Assembly (NCBI GenBank): GCA_029778535.1 | Contig: JAKOQB010000039.1 | Span: 1-41,297, forward strand | DNA from: Pseudomonadota bacterium | GTDB taxonomy: Bacteria > Pseudomonadota > Gammaproteobacteria > Burkholderiales > Burkholderiaceae_F | Direction: 5' to 3' | DNA length: 41,297 nt | In this document: positions 15,638 to 23,511 of the stretch, piece by piece | Layout of the letters: each line of letters begins with the position of its first letter | How positions within the stretch are numbered: position 1 is the stretch's first letter | Position numbers and translations under genes: made by a program | Notes under the pieces: model-generated | Databases searched by the model: none | Seen by the model: only the letters and a program-made list of their open reading frames with translations | Told to the model about the DNA's origin: nothing

Positions 15638-17223
15638 GGCGATTCCTTCGGGCTGGACTCTCGGTCCCAGGTGTCGGCGGTGATGCCCTGCTCGCGCAGG
15701 CGGAACTTCTCGACCTTGTCGGTCGGCGTCTTCGGCAGCGCGCGGACGAAACGCACGTAGCGCGGCAGCATGAAGCCGGCCAACCGGCTGGCGCAGAACT
15801 CGATCAGCTGCGCGGCGGTGAACTGCGCGTTCGCACGCGGCACGACCGCGGCCATCACGTCTTCCTCGGTCAGCTCGCTCGGCACTCCGTATACCGCACA
15901 GGCGAGGACGTCGGGGTGCGTCTCGATCACCTGTTCGACCTCGGCCGCGGAGACGTTCTCGCCACGCCTGCGCACCATGTCCTTGCGGCGGCCGACGAAG
16001 TAGTAGTAGCCGTCGGCGTCGCGTTTGAGCAGGTCGCCGGTGTGCAGCCACAGATGGCGCAACGCGGCGAGGCTCTCCTCGGGCATGCGGTAGTAGCCGT
16101 CCATCACCAGCCCCGGCTCGCGCGGGCGCAGGCACAGCTCGCCCGGCGCGCCGACCGGAACCTCGAAGCCGTCTTCGTCCTGCAGGCTGACTTCGAACGG
16201 CCCGATCGGCTTGCCGCACGAACCGATGCGGCGCGGTTCGTCGAGCGGCGTGTAGATCATCGCGCCCGCCTCGGTCAGTCCGTACAGCTCCACCAGCCGG
16301 CAGCCGAAGCGCTGCTCGAACTGCGGCGCCCATTCGGGCAGCGGCACCCCCCAACCGAGCCGCGCGCGATGATCGCGGTCGTGCTTCGAGGCCGGCTGCT
16401 TCCACAGCATCGCCAGCGTCGCGCCCATGAAGTCGAACACGGTCGCGCGCAACGCGCGCACCTCATCCCAGTGGCGCGTCGCGCTGAAGCGGCGGCCGAT
16501 CGCAGCGACCGCGCGCAGCAGCAGCGCCGGCACCACGGTCAGCACGGTCGCGTCGAGATGAAACAGCGGATACGGGCAGTACAGCACGTCGTCGCTGCGC
16601 AGCCCCAGTCCGTCGATCGCCAGCCGGCCGTGCGCGAGCACGAAGCGGTGCGAGATCATCACCGCCTTGGAGCGGCCGGTCGTGCCGGAGGTGTAAAGCA
16701 GCAGGCACAAGTCGGACGCGCGGACCGGCGGCTGCGGATCGACGCACACCGGCGCCGCGGCACGCAACCGCGCATACGGCAGCGTCGGCCGCGCGCAGCG
16801 CGCGCTGCTGTCGCCGAGCAGCACGACGTGTTCCACGTGCTCGAGGCGCTCGGCGACTTCCGCGAACTGCGGCATCAGGTCGGCGTGCACGACGACCAGC
16901 CGGCTGCGCACGAGATCGATCGCGTCGGCGAGCAGCGCTCCGCGCAACGAAATGTCCACCGGCGCCGCGACCGCGCCCAGTCGGGCCAGCGCGAACCACA
17001 GAGCGATGAACGCAATGCAGTTCGGCAGCAACAGGCTCACCTGATCGCCGCGCGCGATACCGAGCTGCTGCAGGCCGGCCGCGAGGCGATCGGCTTCCTC
17101 GTCGATCGCCCGATAGGTCCATTCGCCCTGCATCATGCGGATGAACGGGCGTTCGGGCGCTGCGCGCGCGGCGCGGCGCAGTTCGGTGGCGAGCGATTCG
17201 AACCTGGGCCGGTGCGGTGTCAT
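15634..17223 (-). CDS. Class I adenylate-forming acyl-CoA ligase (CaiC-like)
   Basis: 529-residue ANL-superfamily enzyme. The P-loop-like YTSGTTGRSKAVMISH lies at about 165-180, then VELYGLTEAGAMIYTP, then HTGDLLKRDADGYYYFVGRRKDMVRRRGENVSAAEVE with the GD and R of the AMP-binding motif. The catalytic lysine region is KTPTDKVEKFRL near the C terminus. It activates a carboxylic acid with ATP and transfers it to CoA; carnitine/crotonobetaine-type ligases are the nearest match by feel. It is coupled to the downstream enoyl-CoA hydratase. An FNR-type box lies 47 nt upstream, but the -10 geometry fits the divergent kinase gene better. Confidence 0.9.
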   Translation of the reverse strand: MTPHRPRFESLATELRRAARAAPERPFIRMMQGEWTYRAIDEEADRLAAGLQQLGIARGDQVSLLLPNCIAFIALWFALARLGAVAAPVDISLRGALLADAIDLVRSRLVVVHADLMPQFAEVAERLEHVEHVVLLGDSSARCARPTLPYARLRAAAPVCVDPQPPVRASDLCLLLYTSGTTGRSKAVMISHRFVLAHGRLAIDGLGLRSDDVLYCPYPLFHLDATVLTVVPALLLRAVAAIGRRFSATRHWDEVRALRATVFDFMGATLAMLWKQPASKHDRDHRARLGWGVPLPEWAPQFEQRFGCRLVELYGLTEAGAMIYTPLDEPRRIGSCGKPIGPFEVSLQDEDGFEVPVGAPGELCLRPREPGLVMDGYYRMPEESLAALRHLWLHTGDLLKRDADGYYYFVGRRKDMVRRRGENVSAAEVEQVIETHPDVLACAVYGVPSELTEEDVMAAVVPRANAQFTAAQLIEFCASRLAGFMLPRYVRFVRALPKTPTDKVEKFRLREQGITADTWDRESSPKESP

Positions 17224-17269
17224 CACGGCGCGATGGTATCCCGGGCGCCACACGCACCGGCGCCGCTGC

Positions 17270-17283
17270 TTGATGTCCGTCAA
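17270..17283 (+). promoter_or_regulatory. FNR-type box TTGAT-N4-GTCAA between CoA ligase and histidine kinase
   Basis: TTGATGTCCGTCAA lies in the 105-nt divergent gap. On the + strand a -10-like AACGAT (17305-17310) begins after 21 nt, and the predicted start near 17317 leaves a short leader with AGGA before ATG 17329. On the - strand no comparable hexamer is at the right distance. Confidence 0.65.
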
Positions 17284-17328
17284 GCGCGGCCGGCCGGCGC
17301 GGGCAACGATTGCATCAGGATTTCGTAT

Positions 17329-18837
17329 ATGGACAGGCGTGTGAACGGCAGCGGCAGCGTGTCCGAGGCGCGGGCGCTCGCGGAGCTGCGCCGGCGGCTC
17401 GGCGTCGGTATCCCGCTGTCGCGCGCGCCGGCGCTTGCGCTGGCGCTGCTGTGCGTCGCGCTGATCGGGATCATCGAACTGGCGGCGGGCCACAAGGTCG
17501 CGCTGGCGATCCTCTACGTATTCCCGATCGCGTTCGCCGCGTTGTACGCCGGCGGTCGCGCCGCGTTCCTGGTCGCGCTCGCCTCGGGCGCGGCATGGCT
17601 CCTGGCGGAGCTGGGTGCGGCAGGGTTGACCTCCGCTCGGCCGGCGGTGTTCTGGAACGCGGCGGTGCTGCTCGGCTTCTTCCTCGCGATCGCCTTCCTG
17701 CTCGATCGGCTGGTGCGGACGATCACGCAACTCGATGCCTCGCGTGCCGCGAACCGCGCAGGCGAAGAGCGGTTTCGCGGCGTGTTCGACCACGCGTCGG
17801 ACGGCATCTTCATCGCCGATCTGGAGGGCCGCTACATCGACGTCAACGAAGCGGGTTGCCGGCTGCTCGGCTACGGACGCGGCGAACTGATCGACATGAG
17901 CATCGGCGATCTGGTGCCTCCGGCCGACCGCGAGCGCCTGCGGCAGAGCAAGGAGCGCCTGCTGAAGGACGGACCGGGCATCGCCGAATGGTCGTTGCGG
18001 CACAAGGACGGGCACTACGTCGCGGTCGAAGCGAGCTCGACGATCACGGCCGACGGCCGCTGGATCGCGCTGGTGCGCGACATCACCGAACGCAAGCGCG
18101 TGCAGGAATCGACGCGCGCCGCGGCCGCGGAACTGGAGGCGCGCGTCGCCGAGCGCACCGCGCAGCTGCGCGCGCTCGCGTCGGAACTGGCGGCGGCGGA
18201 AGACCGCGAACGGCGCGAGATCGCACGCGACCTGCACGACGACCTCGGGCAGATTCTGGCGGCCGCGCGCATCCGGTTGGCGTCGCTGCGGGCCGCCAGC
18301 GGTCCCGACTGCGCGCAGGCGGCCGACGAAATCGACCGGCTGATCGCGCGCGCCGACCACGCGACGCGGTCGCTGGCCGCGCAGCTCGCGCCGCCGGTCC
18401 TGTACGAGCTGGGACTGGTGCCGGCGCTCGAGTGGCTGGTCGAAGAGCTGCAAGACACCTACGGCCTGAAGGTCGAACTGATCGACGACGGCGCGCCGAA
18501 ACCGCTGACGCAGCCGGCCCGCGCGATCCTGTATCGCGCGGTGCGCGAGCTTCTGATCAACGTGGCCAAGCATGCCGAGGTCGGCGCGGCGGAGGTCGAG
18601 ACCACACGCCGCGGCGATCGCCTGCACGTGCGCGTCAACGACCACGGCGTCGGCTTCGATCAGGAAAAGATGGCGCGCGCACCGCGGCGCGGACTTGGGC
18701 TGGCGAGCGTGCGCGAACGGCTGTCGTACATCGACGGCACGGTCGACATCCGCAGCGTGCCCGGCGACGGCACCGTGGTCGAGCTGACCGCGCCGCTGGC
18801 TGCGCAAACGCAGCCGTCCGCGGAGGCACCGCGATGA
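17329..18837 (+). CDS. Membrane PAS-domain sensor histidine kinase, NarL-partner type
   Basis: 502 residues. Four hydrophobic segments at about 34-52, 58-74, 77-97 and 108-126 form the membrane sensor. A PAS domain covers about 145-260 (FDHASDGIFIADLEGRYIDV ... RDITERKR). A coiled-coil linker leads to a HisKA_3 box REIARDLHDDLGQ with phospho-acceptor H303. The HATPase has an N box (ELLINVAKHAEV) and G box (DHGVGFD). This family autophosphorylates and pairs with LuxR-type regulators; the partner gene overlaps its stop (ATGA). An AGGA site precedes ATG 17329. The input signal is unknown; the FNR-type promoter suggests use at low oxygen. Confidence 0.92.
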   Translation: MDRRVNGSGSVSEARALAELRRRLGVGIPLSRAPALALALLCVALIGIIELAAGHKVALAILYVFPIAFAALYAGGRAAFLVALASGAAWLLAELGAAGLTSARPAVFWNAAVLLGFFLAIAFLLDRLVRTITQLDASRAANRAGEERFRGVFDHASDGIFIADLEGRYIDVNEAGCRLLGYGRGELIDMSIGDLVPPADRERLRQSKERLLKDGPGIAEWSLRHKDGHYVAVEASSTITADGRWIALVRDITERKRVQESTRAAAAELEARVAERTAQLRALASELAAAEDRERREIARDLHDDLGQILAAARIRLASLRAASGPDCAQAADEIDRLIARADHATRSLAAQLAPPVLYELGLVPALEWLVEELQDTYGLKVELIDDGAPKPLTQPARAILYRAVRELLINVAKHAEVGAAEVETTRRGDRLHVRVNDHGVGFDQEKMARAPRRGLGLASVRERLSYIDGTVDIRSVPGDGTVVELTAPLAAQTQPSAEAPR

Positions 18838-19472
18838 CGATCCGCGTGCTGCTGGCCGAGGACCACCGCCTGGTGCGCGAAGCGCTGCGCGACACACTGG
18901 CAAGGGAGCCCGACCTGGCGGTGGTCGGCGAGGCGGGCGACGGCCGCACGGCGCTCGAACTCGCGGCGCGCGTCGCGCCCGACGTCGTCGTGCTCGACAT
19001 CGGCCTGCCGGATCTGAATGGTATCGAGGTGGCCGCGCGGCTGGTCGCGCTGCGGCCGGCGGTGCGGATCGTCGCGTTGTCCGCGTACAAGGACAAGCGC
19101 TTCGTCACGGAGATGCTGCGCGCGGGCGCGTCCGGCTACGTGACCAAGTCGGCCGCGGGCACCGAGCTCGTGCGCGCAATCCGCGCCGTGGCCGACGGCC
19201 AGGGCTATCTGTGCCCGGAGGTGGCGGGCACGCTGGTGGCCGACGTGCGACGCGGCGGTCGCGGCGGGGAGCCCGTGCCGCTGGGGCGCCGCGAGCGCGA
19301 GGTGCTGCGGATGGTGGCCGAGGGGCGGCGCTCGGCGCAGATCGCCGAGCAGTTGAACATCTCGGTGGCCACCGTCGAGGTCCATCGGCGCAACATCCTG
19401 CGCAAGCTTGGTCTGCGCACGGTCGCCGACCTGACCAGGTACGCGATCCGCGAAGGTCTGGTTTCGCCTTGA
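18834..19472 (+). CDS. LuxR/NarL-family response regulator
   Basis: 212 residues. The receiver domain (about 1-120) has the acidic pair ED at 9-10, the phospho-acceptor D55 (VVVLDIGLPD) and the conserved Lys in GYVTKSA. The C-terminal LuxR-type HTH has LGRREREVLRMVAEGRRSAQIAEQLNISVATVEVHRRNILRKL. Its ATG overlaps the kinase stop by four bases, so it is the cognate partner. Targets are unknown; the crp/fnr gene that follows after 144 nt is a natural candidate. Confidence 0.94.
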   Translation: MTIRVLLAEDHRLVREALRDTLAREPDLAVVGEAGDGRTALELAARVAPDVVVLDIGLPDLNGIEVAARLVALRPAVRIVALSAYKDKRFVTEMLRAGASGYVTKSAAGTELVRAIRAVADGQGYLCPEVAGTLVADVRRGGRGGEPVPLGRREREVLRMVAEGRRSAQIAEQLNISVATVEVHRRNILRKLGLRTVADLTRYAIREGLVSP

Positions 19473-19528
19473 TCCGGTCAGACGACTCGCGCGCGGCCGC
19501 GGTAGCGCGTGCATCGGTTACCCGCAAA

Positions 19529-19606
19529 CCGGTAGTCATTTCTACGAGGATCCGGAATTACCCCGGCGCATCGCAGGCGCTAATTTCGCAGCGGCTGGAC
19601 TACCGG
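19529..19606. promoter_or_regulatory. Perfect 9-bp inverted repeat spanning the promoter region of crp/fnr paralogue 2
   Basis: CCGGTAGTC (19529-19537) and GACTACCGG (19598-19606) are exact reverse complements separated by 60 nt. The second arm ends 10 nt before ATG 19617, so it overlaps the ribosome-binding region. It may be two operator half-sites for looping, or an RNA stem that hides the ribosome site. Confidence 0.4.
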
Positions 19607-19616
19607 GCGAAGAGTC

Positions 19617-20498
19617 ATGAAGGCGGGCGAACTGGAGCGCTGCGCGGCGCGCGAGATCGGCATCGGCGCCGCCGATGCCGATCGGTTCGGCGGCACGGCG
19701 GACGCGCGGCTGCGCCTGCCGGAGATCGGCGCGCAGTCGACGCTGGCCGATGTGCTGAAGCTGCTCGGCCACGCGCCGGTCGACGTGCGGCTGCCCGAGC
19801 GGCGCTTCGCCAATCGGCGCGTGCACCGCGGCCATGCGTTGGTGCACGCGAACCAGCCGCTGGAGAACCTGTACGTCGTGCTGTCGGGCAGCTTCAAGAG
19901 CACGCTGACCGAGGCCGAGGGATCGCAGCAGATCGTCGCGTTCCCGATGCGCGGCGACCTGATCGGCCTGGACGCGATCCAGGGCGCCCGCTATCCGGCC
20001 ACGATCACGGCGCTGGAAGAGGCCAACGTCGCCGCGATCCCGTATGCGGAACTGACGTCGCTGGCGCGGCTGTGCCCGTATCTCGAGCGGGCCTTGATGA
20101 CCGCGGTCAGCGCCGAGCTGGTGCGCAATTATCAGGTGATGCGCGCGATCGGCGTGCTCGGCGCCGAGGGTCGCGTGGTGCGCTTCCTGCACGAGCTCGG
20201 CGCGCGCGCGGCGCGCTTCGGATTCTCGGCCCGCGCGCTGCGGCTGCCGATGACGCGCGCCGACATCGCCAGCTATCTCGGCATGTCGATCGAGACGGTG
20301 AGCCGCGCGTTCTCGTCGCTCGCCGCGCAGGGGCTGATCGAGGTGCGCCGGCGCAGCATCCGCGTGCTCGACCCCGAGCGCCTCGGCCGCGCCGAAGACG
20401 CCCGGTCGCGCACTGCGCCGCCGTCGCGCGCGGTGGCGCTGTCGCTGCCCGCGTCCGGGGCCAGACGACCGCGCCAACCCTTCGACCGCGCCGCCTGA
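19617..20498 (+). CDS. Crp/Fnr-family transcription regulator without Fe-S cysteine cluster (paralogue 2)
   Basis: 293-residue paralogue of the regulator at 7162-8049. Both share the stretch QQIVAFPMRGDLIGLDA in the beta roll and TRADIASYLG-SIETVSRAF-SLAA-GLIEV in the HTH. The recognition helix keeps E226, S229 and R230, which predicts TTGAY-type half-site recognition. Only C9 and C153 are present, not the FNR cluster ligands. It stands 144 nt downstream of the two-component system and may be co-expressed or regulated by it. The ribosome site is poor (GAAGAG). The C-terminal tail after the HTH is basic and proline-rich, as in paralogue 1. Confidence 0.92.
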   Translation: MKAGELERCAAREIGIGAADADRFGGTADARLRLPEIGAQSTLADVLKLLGHAPVDVRLPERRFANRRVHRGHALVHANQPLENLYVVLSGSFKSTLTEAEGSQQIVAFPMRGDLIGLDAIQGARYPATITALEEANVAAIPYAELTSLARLCPYLERALMTAVSAELVRNYQVMRAIGVLGAEGRVVRFLHELGARAARFGFSARALRLPMTRADIASYLGMSIETVSRAFSSLAAQGLIEVRRRSIRVLDPERLGRAEDARSRTAPPSRAVALSLPASGARRPRQPFDRAA

Positions 20499-20507
20499 GC
20501 GCGTGGT

Positions 20508-21419
20508 TCAGTCGGCGTCGAGCCGCAGCGGCTGCGGCGGCGCAGCCACCGTGCCGATCCGCTCGTACTCGGCGATCACCTGCGCGCCGAGCAGCAGCAG
20601 CGTGGAGGCGAGCTCCAGGCTCAGCAGCACGACGATCGCGGTCGTCAGGGATCCGTACACGGCGCCGATCTGCGACAGCGTGGCGAAGTACCACACCAGC
20701 ACGTGGCGCGTCGTCTCCCACAGCACGGTGGCGGTGACCGCGCCGATCAGCGCGTGCGCGAGCCGCAGCCGCCCGACCGGCATCACCATGTACACCGACG
20801 TGAGCACGAAGATCTCGCCCGCCACGCCGAGCAGATAAAGCAGCACGCCCGACACGCCGCCCAGCGACCAGCGGCGGCCGAGGAACTGCACGCTTTCCTG
20901 CCCGATCGCCTGCAGGCTGCCGGCCACCAGCGTGACCAGCAGCAGCCCGATCGCGAGCGACAGGATGTAGCAATACGGAATCAGCGCCGACACCAGGAAA
21001 CGGCGGCGGCGAATCGCGACGCGGTGATGGAAGATCACGCTCATCGCGTTTTCCAGCACGGTGAAGGCGAGCGAGCTGAAAAACAGCATCGTCGCCAGCA
21101 GCACCCAGCCCAGCACGTCGCGATGCGCGAGGAAATTGCCGAGCTCGGCGACGATCACCTGCGACTGCCCGGGAATCAGCCACTCCAGGTAGCGGCCCAG
21201 CGTCTGCAGCAGCTCCGCCGGATCGATCACGCGCGACAGCGCGATCACGGTCAGGATCAGCAGCGGCACGATCGACAGCAGCGCGTAGTACGCGACCGCG
21301 CCCGCGAGCAGCAGTCCCTGGTTGGCGCGGAAGCCCCGCAGCGTGCGCAGCGCGAAGGCGCCGGGGTGCTGCAGCACGTACGCGGCGCGCGGCCCGGGCC
21401 CGTGGAGCGTCCCGTTCAT
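20508..21419 (-). CDS. YihY/BrkB-family inner-membrane protein
   Basis: 303-residue polytopic protein of the YihY/virulence-factor BrkB family (long misannotated as RNase BN). LLAGAVAYYALLSIVPLLIL is the typical first membrane segment. About six helices follow, with conserved TVLENAMSVIFHH, VSALIPYCYILSLAIG, and the late YGSLTTAIVVLLSLELAS. The start at 21419 gives a normal short cytoplasmic N terminus; a longer in-frame start at 21551 would add residues that overlap the CBS-like remnant on the other strand. It is convergent with the crp/fnr gene (9-nt gap). Function is unproven; a transport or envelope role is usually assumed. Confidence 0.9.
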   Translation of the reverse strand: MNGTLHGPGPRAAYVLQHPGAFALRTLRGFRANQGLLLAGAVAYYALLSIVPLLILTVIALSRVIDPAELLQTLGRYLEWLIPGQSQVIVAELGNFLAHRDVLGWVLLATMLFFSSLAFTVLENAMSVIFHHRVAIRRRRFLVSALIPYCYILSLAIGLLLVTLVAGSLQAIGQESVQFLGRRWSLGGVSGVLLYLLGVAGEIFVLTSVYMVMPVGRLRLAHALIGAVTATVLWETTRHVLVWYFATLSQIGAVYGSLTTAIVVLLSLELASTLLLLGAQVIAEYERIGTVAAPPQPLRLDAD

Positions 21420-21420
21420 C

Positions 21421-21602
21421 GGCCGCCCGGCGCGCGCCAGCTCGCCGTGGTCGACGACGAGGGCCTGCTGATCGGCATGCTGACCGCCGACGGCGTGACC
21501 GTGCCACCGGCCGGGGAGCCGACCGGGGTGGCCCGCATCGGGCTGCGCCACCTCGCGCAGGAGGTGTCGGCGCGGGCCCGCGTGCCCGACAACGCCATTT
21601 GA
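21421..21602 (+). pseudogene. Possible remnant of a CBS-domain gene
   Basis: On the + strand the frame reads RQLAVVDDEGLLIGMLTADG and ends with a stop at 21602. The LAVVDDEG-LIGMLT pattern is the typical end of a CBS (nucleotide-sensing) domain, but the rest of a CBS pair is absent and there is no start codon with a ribosome site. It occupies the 241-nt gap between the YihY gene and the next minus-strand gene. Best read as a decayed gene end. Confidence 0.4.
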
Positions 21603-21660
21603 TTCGCGCCGGCGCCGGTGCGTGAGCGGTTCGCGCGCACGAACTGCTCGCGCAAACGCG

Positions 21661-21972
21661 CTACTGATCCTCGATCCGCGGGCGCCCTTCCTCGGCGGGC
21701 TCGTGCGTGTCGGGATCGATCCAGTCGGAGATGCCGATCTCGTCTTCGACTTCCTGCAGGGTCTCGCCCGGCTCGGCTTCCGAATCGGCCGCGCTCATCA
21801 TGTCCGCGAGCGCGTCGTCGAACGATGCGAACGGCCCGGTCTCGCGCTTGCCGTCCTCCGACAACCAGTAGTACCCATCGGGGTGCTGCACGATGCGGGA
21901 GGCGTCGACATCCGCGACCGGCTCCATCGGTGGCGCCGGCTGCCGCAAGCGGGTTCTGCGTTTCGTCGTCAT
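21661..21972 (-). CDS. Small acidic protein, 103 residues, function unknown
   Basis: Not assigned to a named family. A basic N terminus (MTTKRRTRLRQPAPP) leads to VQHPDGYYWLSEDGKRETGPFASFDDALADM, a compact segment typical of small conserved betaproteobacterial proteins. A strongly acidic tail (SEAEPGETLQEVEDEIGISDW) follows. It has GAGGGA before ATG 21972. Its promoter is among the best FNR-type ones in the window: a perfect box at 22035-22048, 21 nt, then TAGGTT. This argues that the gene is real and induced with the regulon. Confidence 0.72.
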   Translation of the reverse strand: MTTKRRTRLRQPAPPMEPVADVDASRIVQHPDGYYWLSEDGKRETGPFASFDDALADMMSAADSEAEPGETLQEVEDEIGISDWIDPDTHEPAEEGRPRIEDQ

Positions 21973-22034
21973 GATCCCTCTGCCGCAGGGAGAATCAACT
22001 CAAGCTCAACCTACTCGCCGCGCTTTGCGCGCGC

Positions 22035-22048
22035 TTGACCCGAGTCAA
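22035..22048 (-). promoter_or_regulatory. FNR-type box, perfect dyad TTGAC-N4-GTCAA, with -10 TAGGTT
   Basis: TTGACCCGAGTCAA has two perfect half-sites. On the - strand TAGGTT (22008-22013) follows after 21 nt and the gene at 21972 starts with about a 28-nt leader. The box overlaps the last codons of the pncB gene. Confidence 0.75.
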
Positions 22049-23406
22049 GCGGCCGACCGCCGCGTGCGGCGGTCGACCTCGTCGGCCAGCGCGCGCAGCG
22101 CCGGCGCCACGACGACATCGTACTGCGCCGCCGGTTCATCGAGCGCGCGCAGCGCGTCAGGCAGAGCGGCGATCTGCGCCTGCGCGTGAGCGCGAATCTG
22201 CGCGAGCGCGGGCAGCGGCGCGACGAGTTCGCCCGCGCGCAGCACGGGCGCCAGCAACGGCGTGCCCGGCTGCGCGTCGCCTTCGAGGCTCAGCACGTCG
22301 TGCGCGAAGCGCCCCTGCGCATCGAACGAGCGGAACACCTGCTTGCGTCCCGGCCAGCTCGCCTTTCCCTCGGAGCGCTTGCGGCGGCCCACGCCCGCGT
22401 ATTCGGCGAGCTTGTACGCGCAGTCGAGAAACGGGGCGTCGGCCGACGTGTTCATCCGCGTGCCGACGCCGAACGCATCGATCGGCGCGCCCTGTGCCAC
22501 GAGGTCGCGCAGCCGGTATTCGTCGAGGTTGCCGCTGGCGAAGATCTGCGCGCGCGCCAGCCCGCCTTCGTCGAGAATGCGGCGCACGCGCCTGGCGTGC
22601 GCGGCCAGATCGCCGCTGTCGATGCGTACGCCGCGGATGGTGATGCCCTCGGCGGCGAGCGCGCGCGCGGCCTCGACCACCTTGCGCGCGGCCGCCTCGG
22701 TGTCGTAGGTGTCGATCAGCAGCGTGGCGTTGGAAGGCTGCGCGCGCGCGAAGCGCAGGAACGCCTCGGCTTCGTCGTCGTGCGCCTGCACGAACGAGTG
22801 CGCCATCGTGCCGAACACCGGAATGCCGAAGCGCTGGCCGGCGAGCGTGGTCGCGGTGCCGGCGAAGCCGGCGATGTAGCTGGCGCGCGCCGACAGCAGT
22901 CCCGCTTCGGCGCCGTGCGCACGCCGCAGGCCGAAGTCGACCAGCGGCTTGCCGCCGGCCGCGAGCACGCAGCGCGCCGCCTTGCTCGCCACCGCGGTCG
23001 CGTAGTGCAGCAGGTTCATCACGCGGCTTTCGACGAACTGTGCCTCGCGCATCGGCGCGGTGATGCGCACCAGCGGCTCGTCGGCGAACACGATCGTGCC
23101 TTCCGGCACCGCGTGCAGGTCGCCGCTGAAGCGCAGGTCCTCGAGCGACGCGAGAAAGTCGTCGCTGAACAGCCGCGTGGTCGCCAGCCAGTCGATCTCG
23201 TCGCGCGTGAAGCGCAATTCACGCAGATACTCGACCACCTGCGCCAGCCCGGCGGCCAGCAGAAAGCCGCGCTGCGGCGGCAGCTTGCGCACGAACAGCT
23301 CGAACACCGCCGTGTCGTTCATGCCGCAGGCGCGGTACGCCTGCAGCATCGTCAGCTCGTACAGGTCGGTCAGCAGGGCGCTGGTGCCGGGATGCGGCGC
23401 CGTCAT
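22045..23406 (-). CDS. pncB: Nicotinate phosphoribosyltransferase
   Basis: 453-residue cytosolic enzyme that joins nicotinate and PRPP to nicotinate mononucleotide in the Preiss-Handler NAD salvage pathway. Family features: LLTDLYELTMLQAYRACGM at the N terminus, DFGLRRAHG in the active-site region, FGTMAHSFVQAHDDEAEAF, LIDTYDTEAAARKV, RGVRIDSGDLAAHARRVR, and FGVGTRMNTS near the PRPP pocket. The start has GAAGGA before ATG 23406. It is transcribed divergently from a PRPP synthetase, its co-substrate supplier, and both share the FNR-type box at 23463. Confidence 0.93.
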   Translation of the reverse strand: MTAPHPGTSALLTDLYELTMLQAYRACGMNDTAVFELFVRKLPPQRGFLLAAGLAQVVEYLRELRFTRDEIDWLATTRLFSDDFLASLEDLRFSGDLHAVPEGTIVFADEPLVRITAPMREAQFVESRVMNLLHYATAVASKAARCVLAAGGKPLVDFGLRRAHGAEAGLLSARASYIAGFAGTATTLAGQRFGIPVFGTMAHSFVQAHDDEAEAFLRFARAQPSNATLLIDTYDTEAAARKVVEAARALAAEGITIRGVRIDSGDLAAHARRVRRILDEGGLARAQIFASGNLDEYRLRDLVAQGAPIDAFGVGTRMNTSADAPFLDCAYKLAEYAGVGRRKRSEGKASWPGRKQVFRSFDAQGRFAHDVLSLEGDAQPGTPLLAPVLRAGELVAPLPALAQIRAHAQAQIAALPDALRALDEPAAQYDVVVAPALRALADEVDRRTRRSAA

Positions 23407-23462
23407 TGCAGTCCTTCGCGGGTCAGCCGAAAATGAAATCAGGGGGCGCCAGATTACTCGCG

Positions 23463-23476
23463 TTGACCCCCCTCAA
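23463..23476. promoter_or_regulatory. Shared FNR-type box between pncB and prs
   Basis: TTGACCCCCCTCAA (nine of ten informative bases). On the + strand TAGCGT (23498-23503) begins after exactly 21 nt, which predicts a start at about 23510-23511 next to ATG 23512. On the - strand TGATTT (23436-23441) also begins after 21 nt, giving pncB a leader of about 22-28 nt. One box can thus serve both directions. Confidence 0.7.
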
Positions 23477-23511
23477 CGGGTGCGCGGCCGGCAGCGGTAG
23501 CGTGCACGGCG

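Noticed and set aside
19469..19481. TTGATCCGGTCAG as an FNR box before crp/fnr paralogue 2
   Set aside because: The spacer is 3 nt, one half-site is imperfect, it overlaps the stop of the response regulator and no -10 lies at the usual distance.
20508..21419. Annotation of the YihY/BrkB protein as ribonuclease BN
   Set aside because: That name came from an old misassignment; the protein is a polytopic membrane protein with no nuclease motif.
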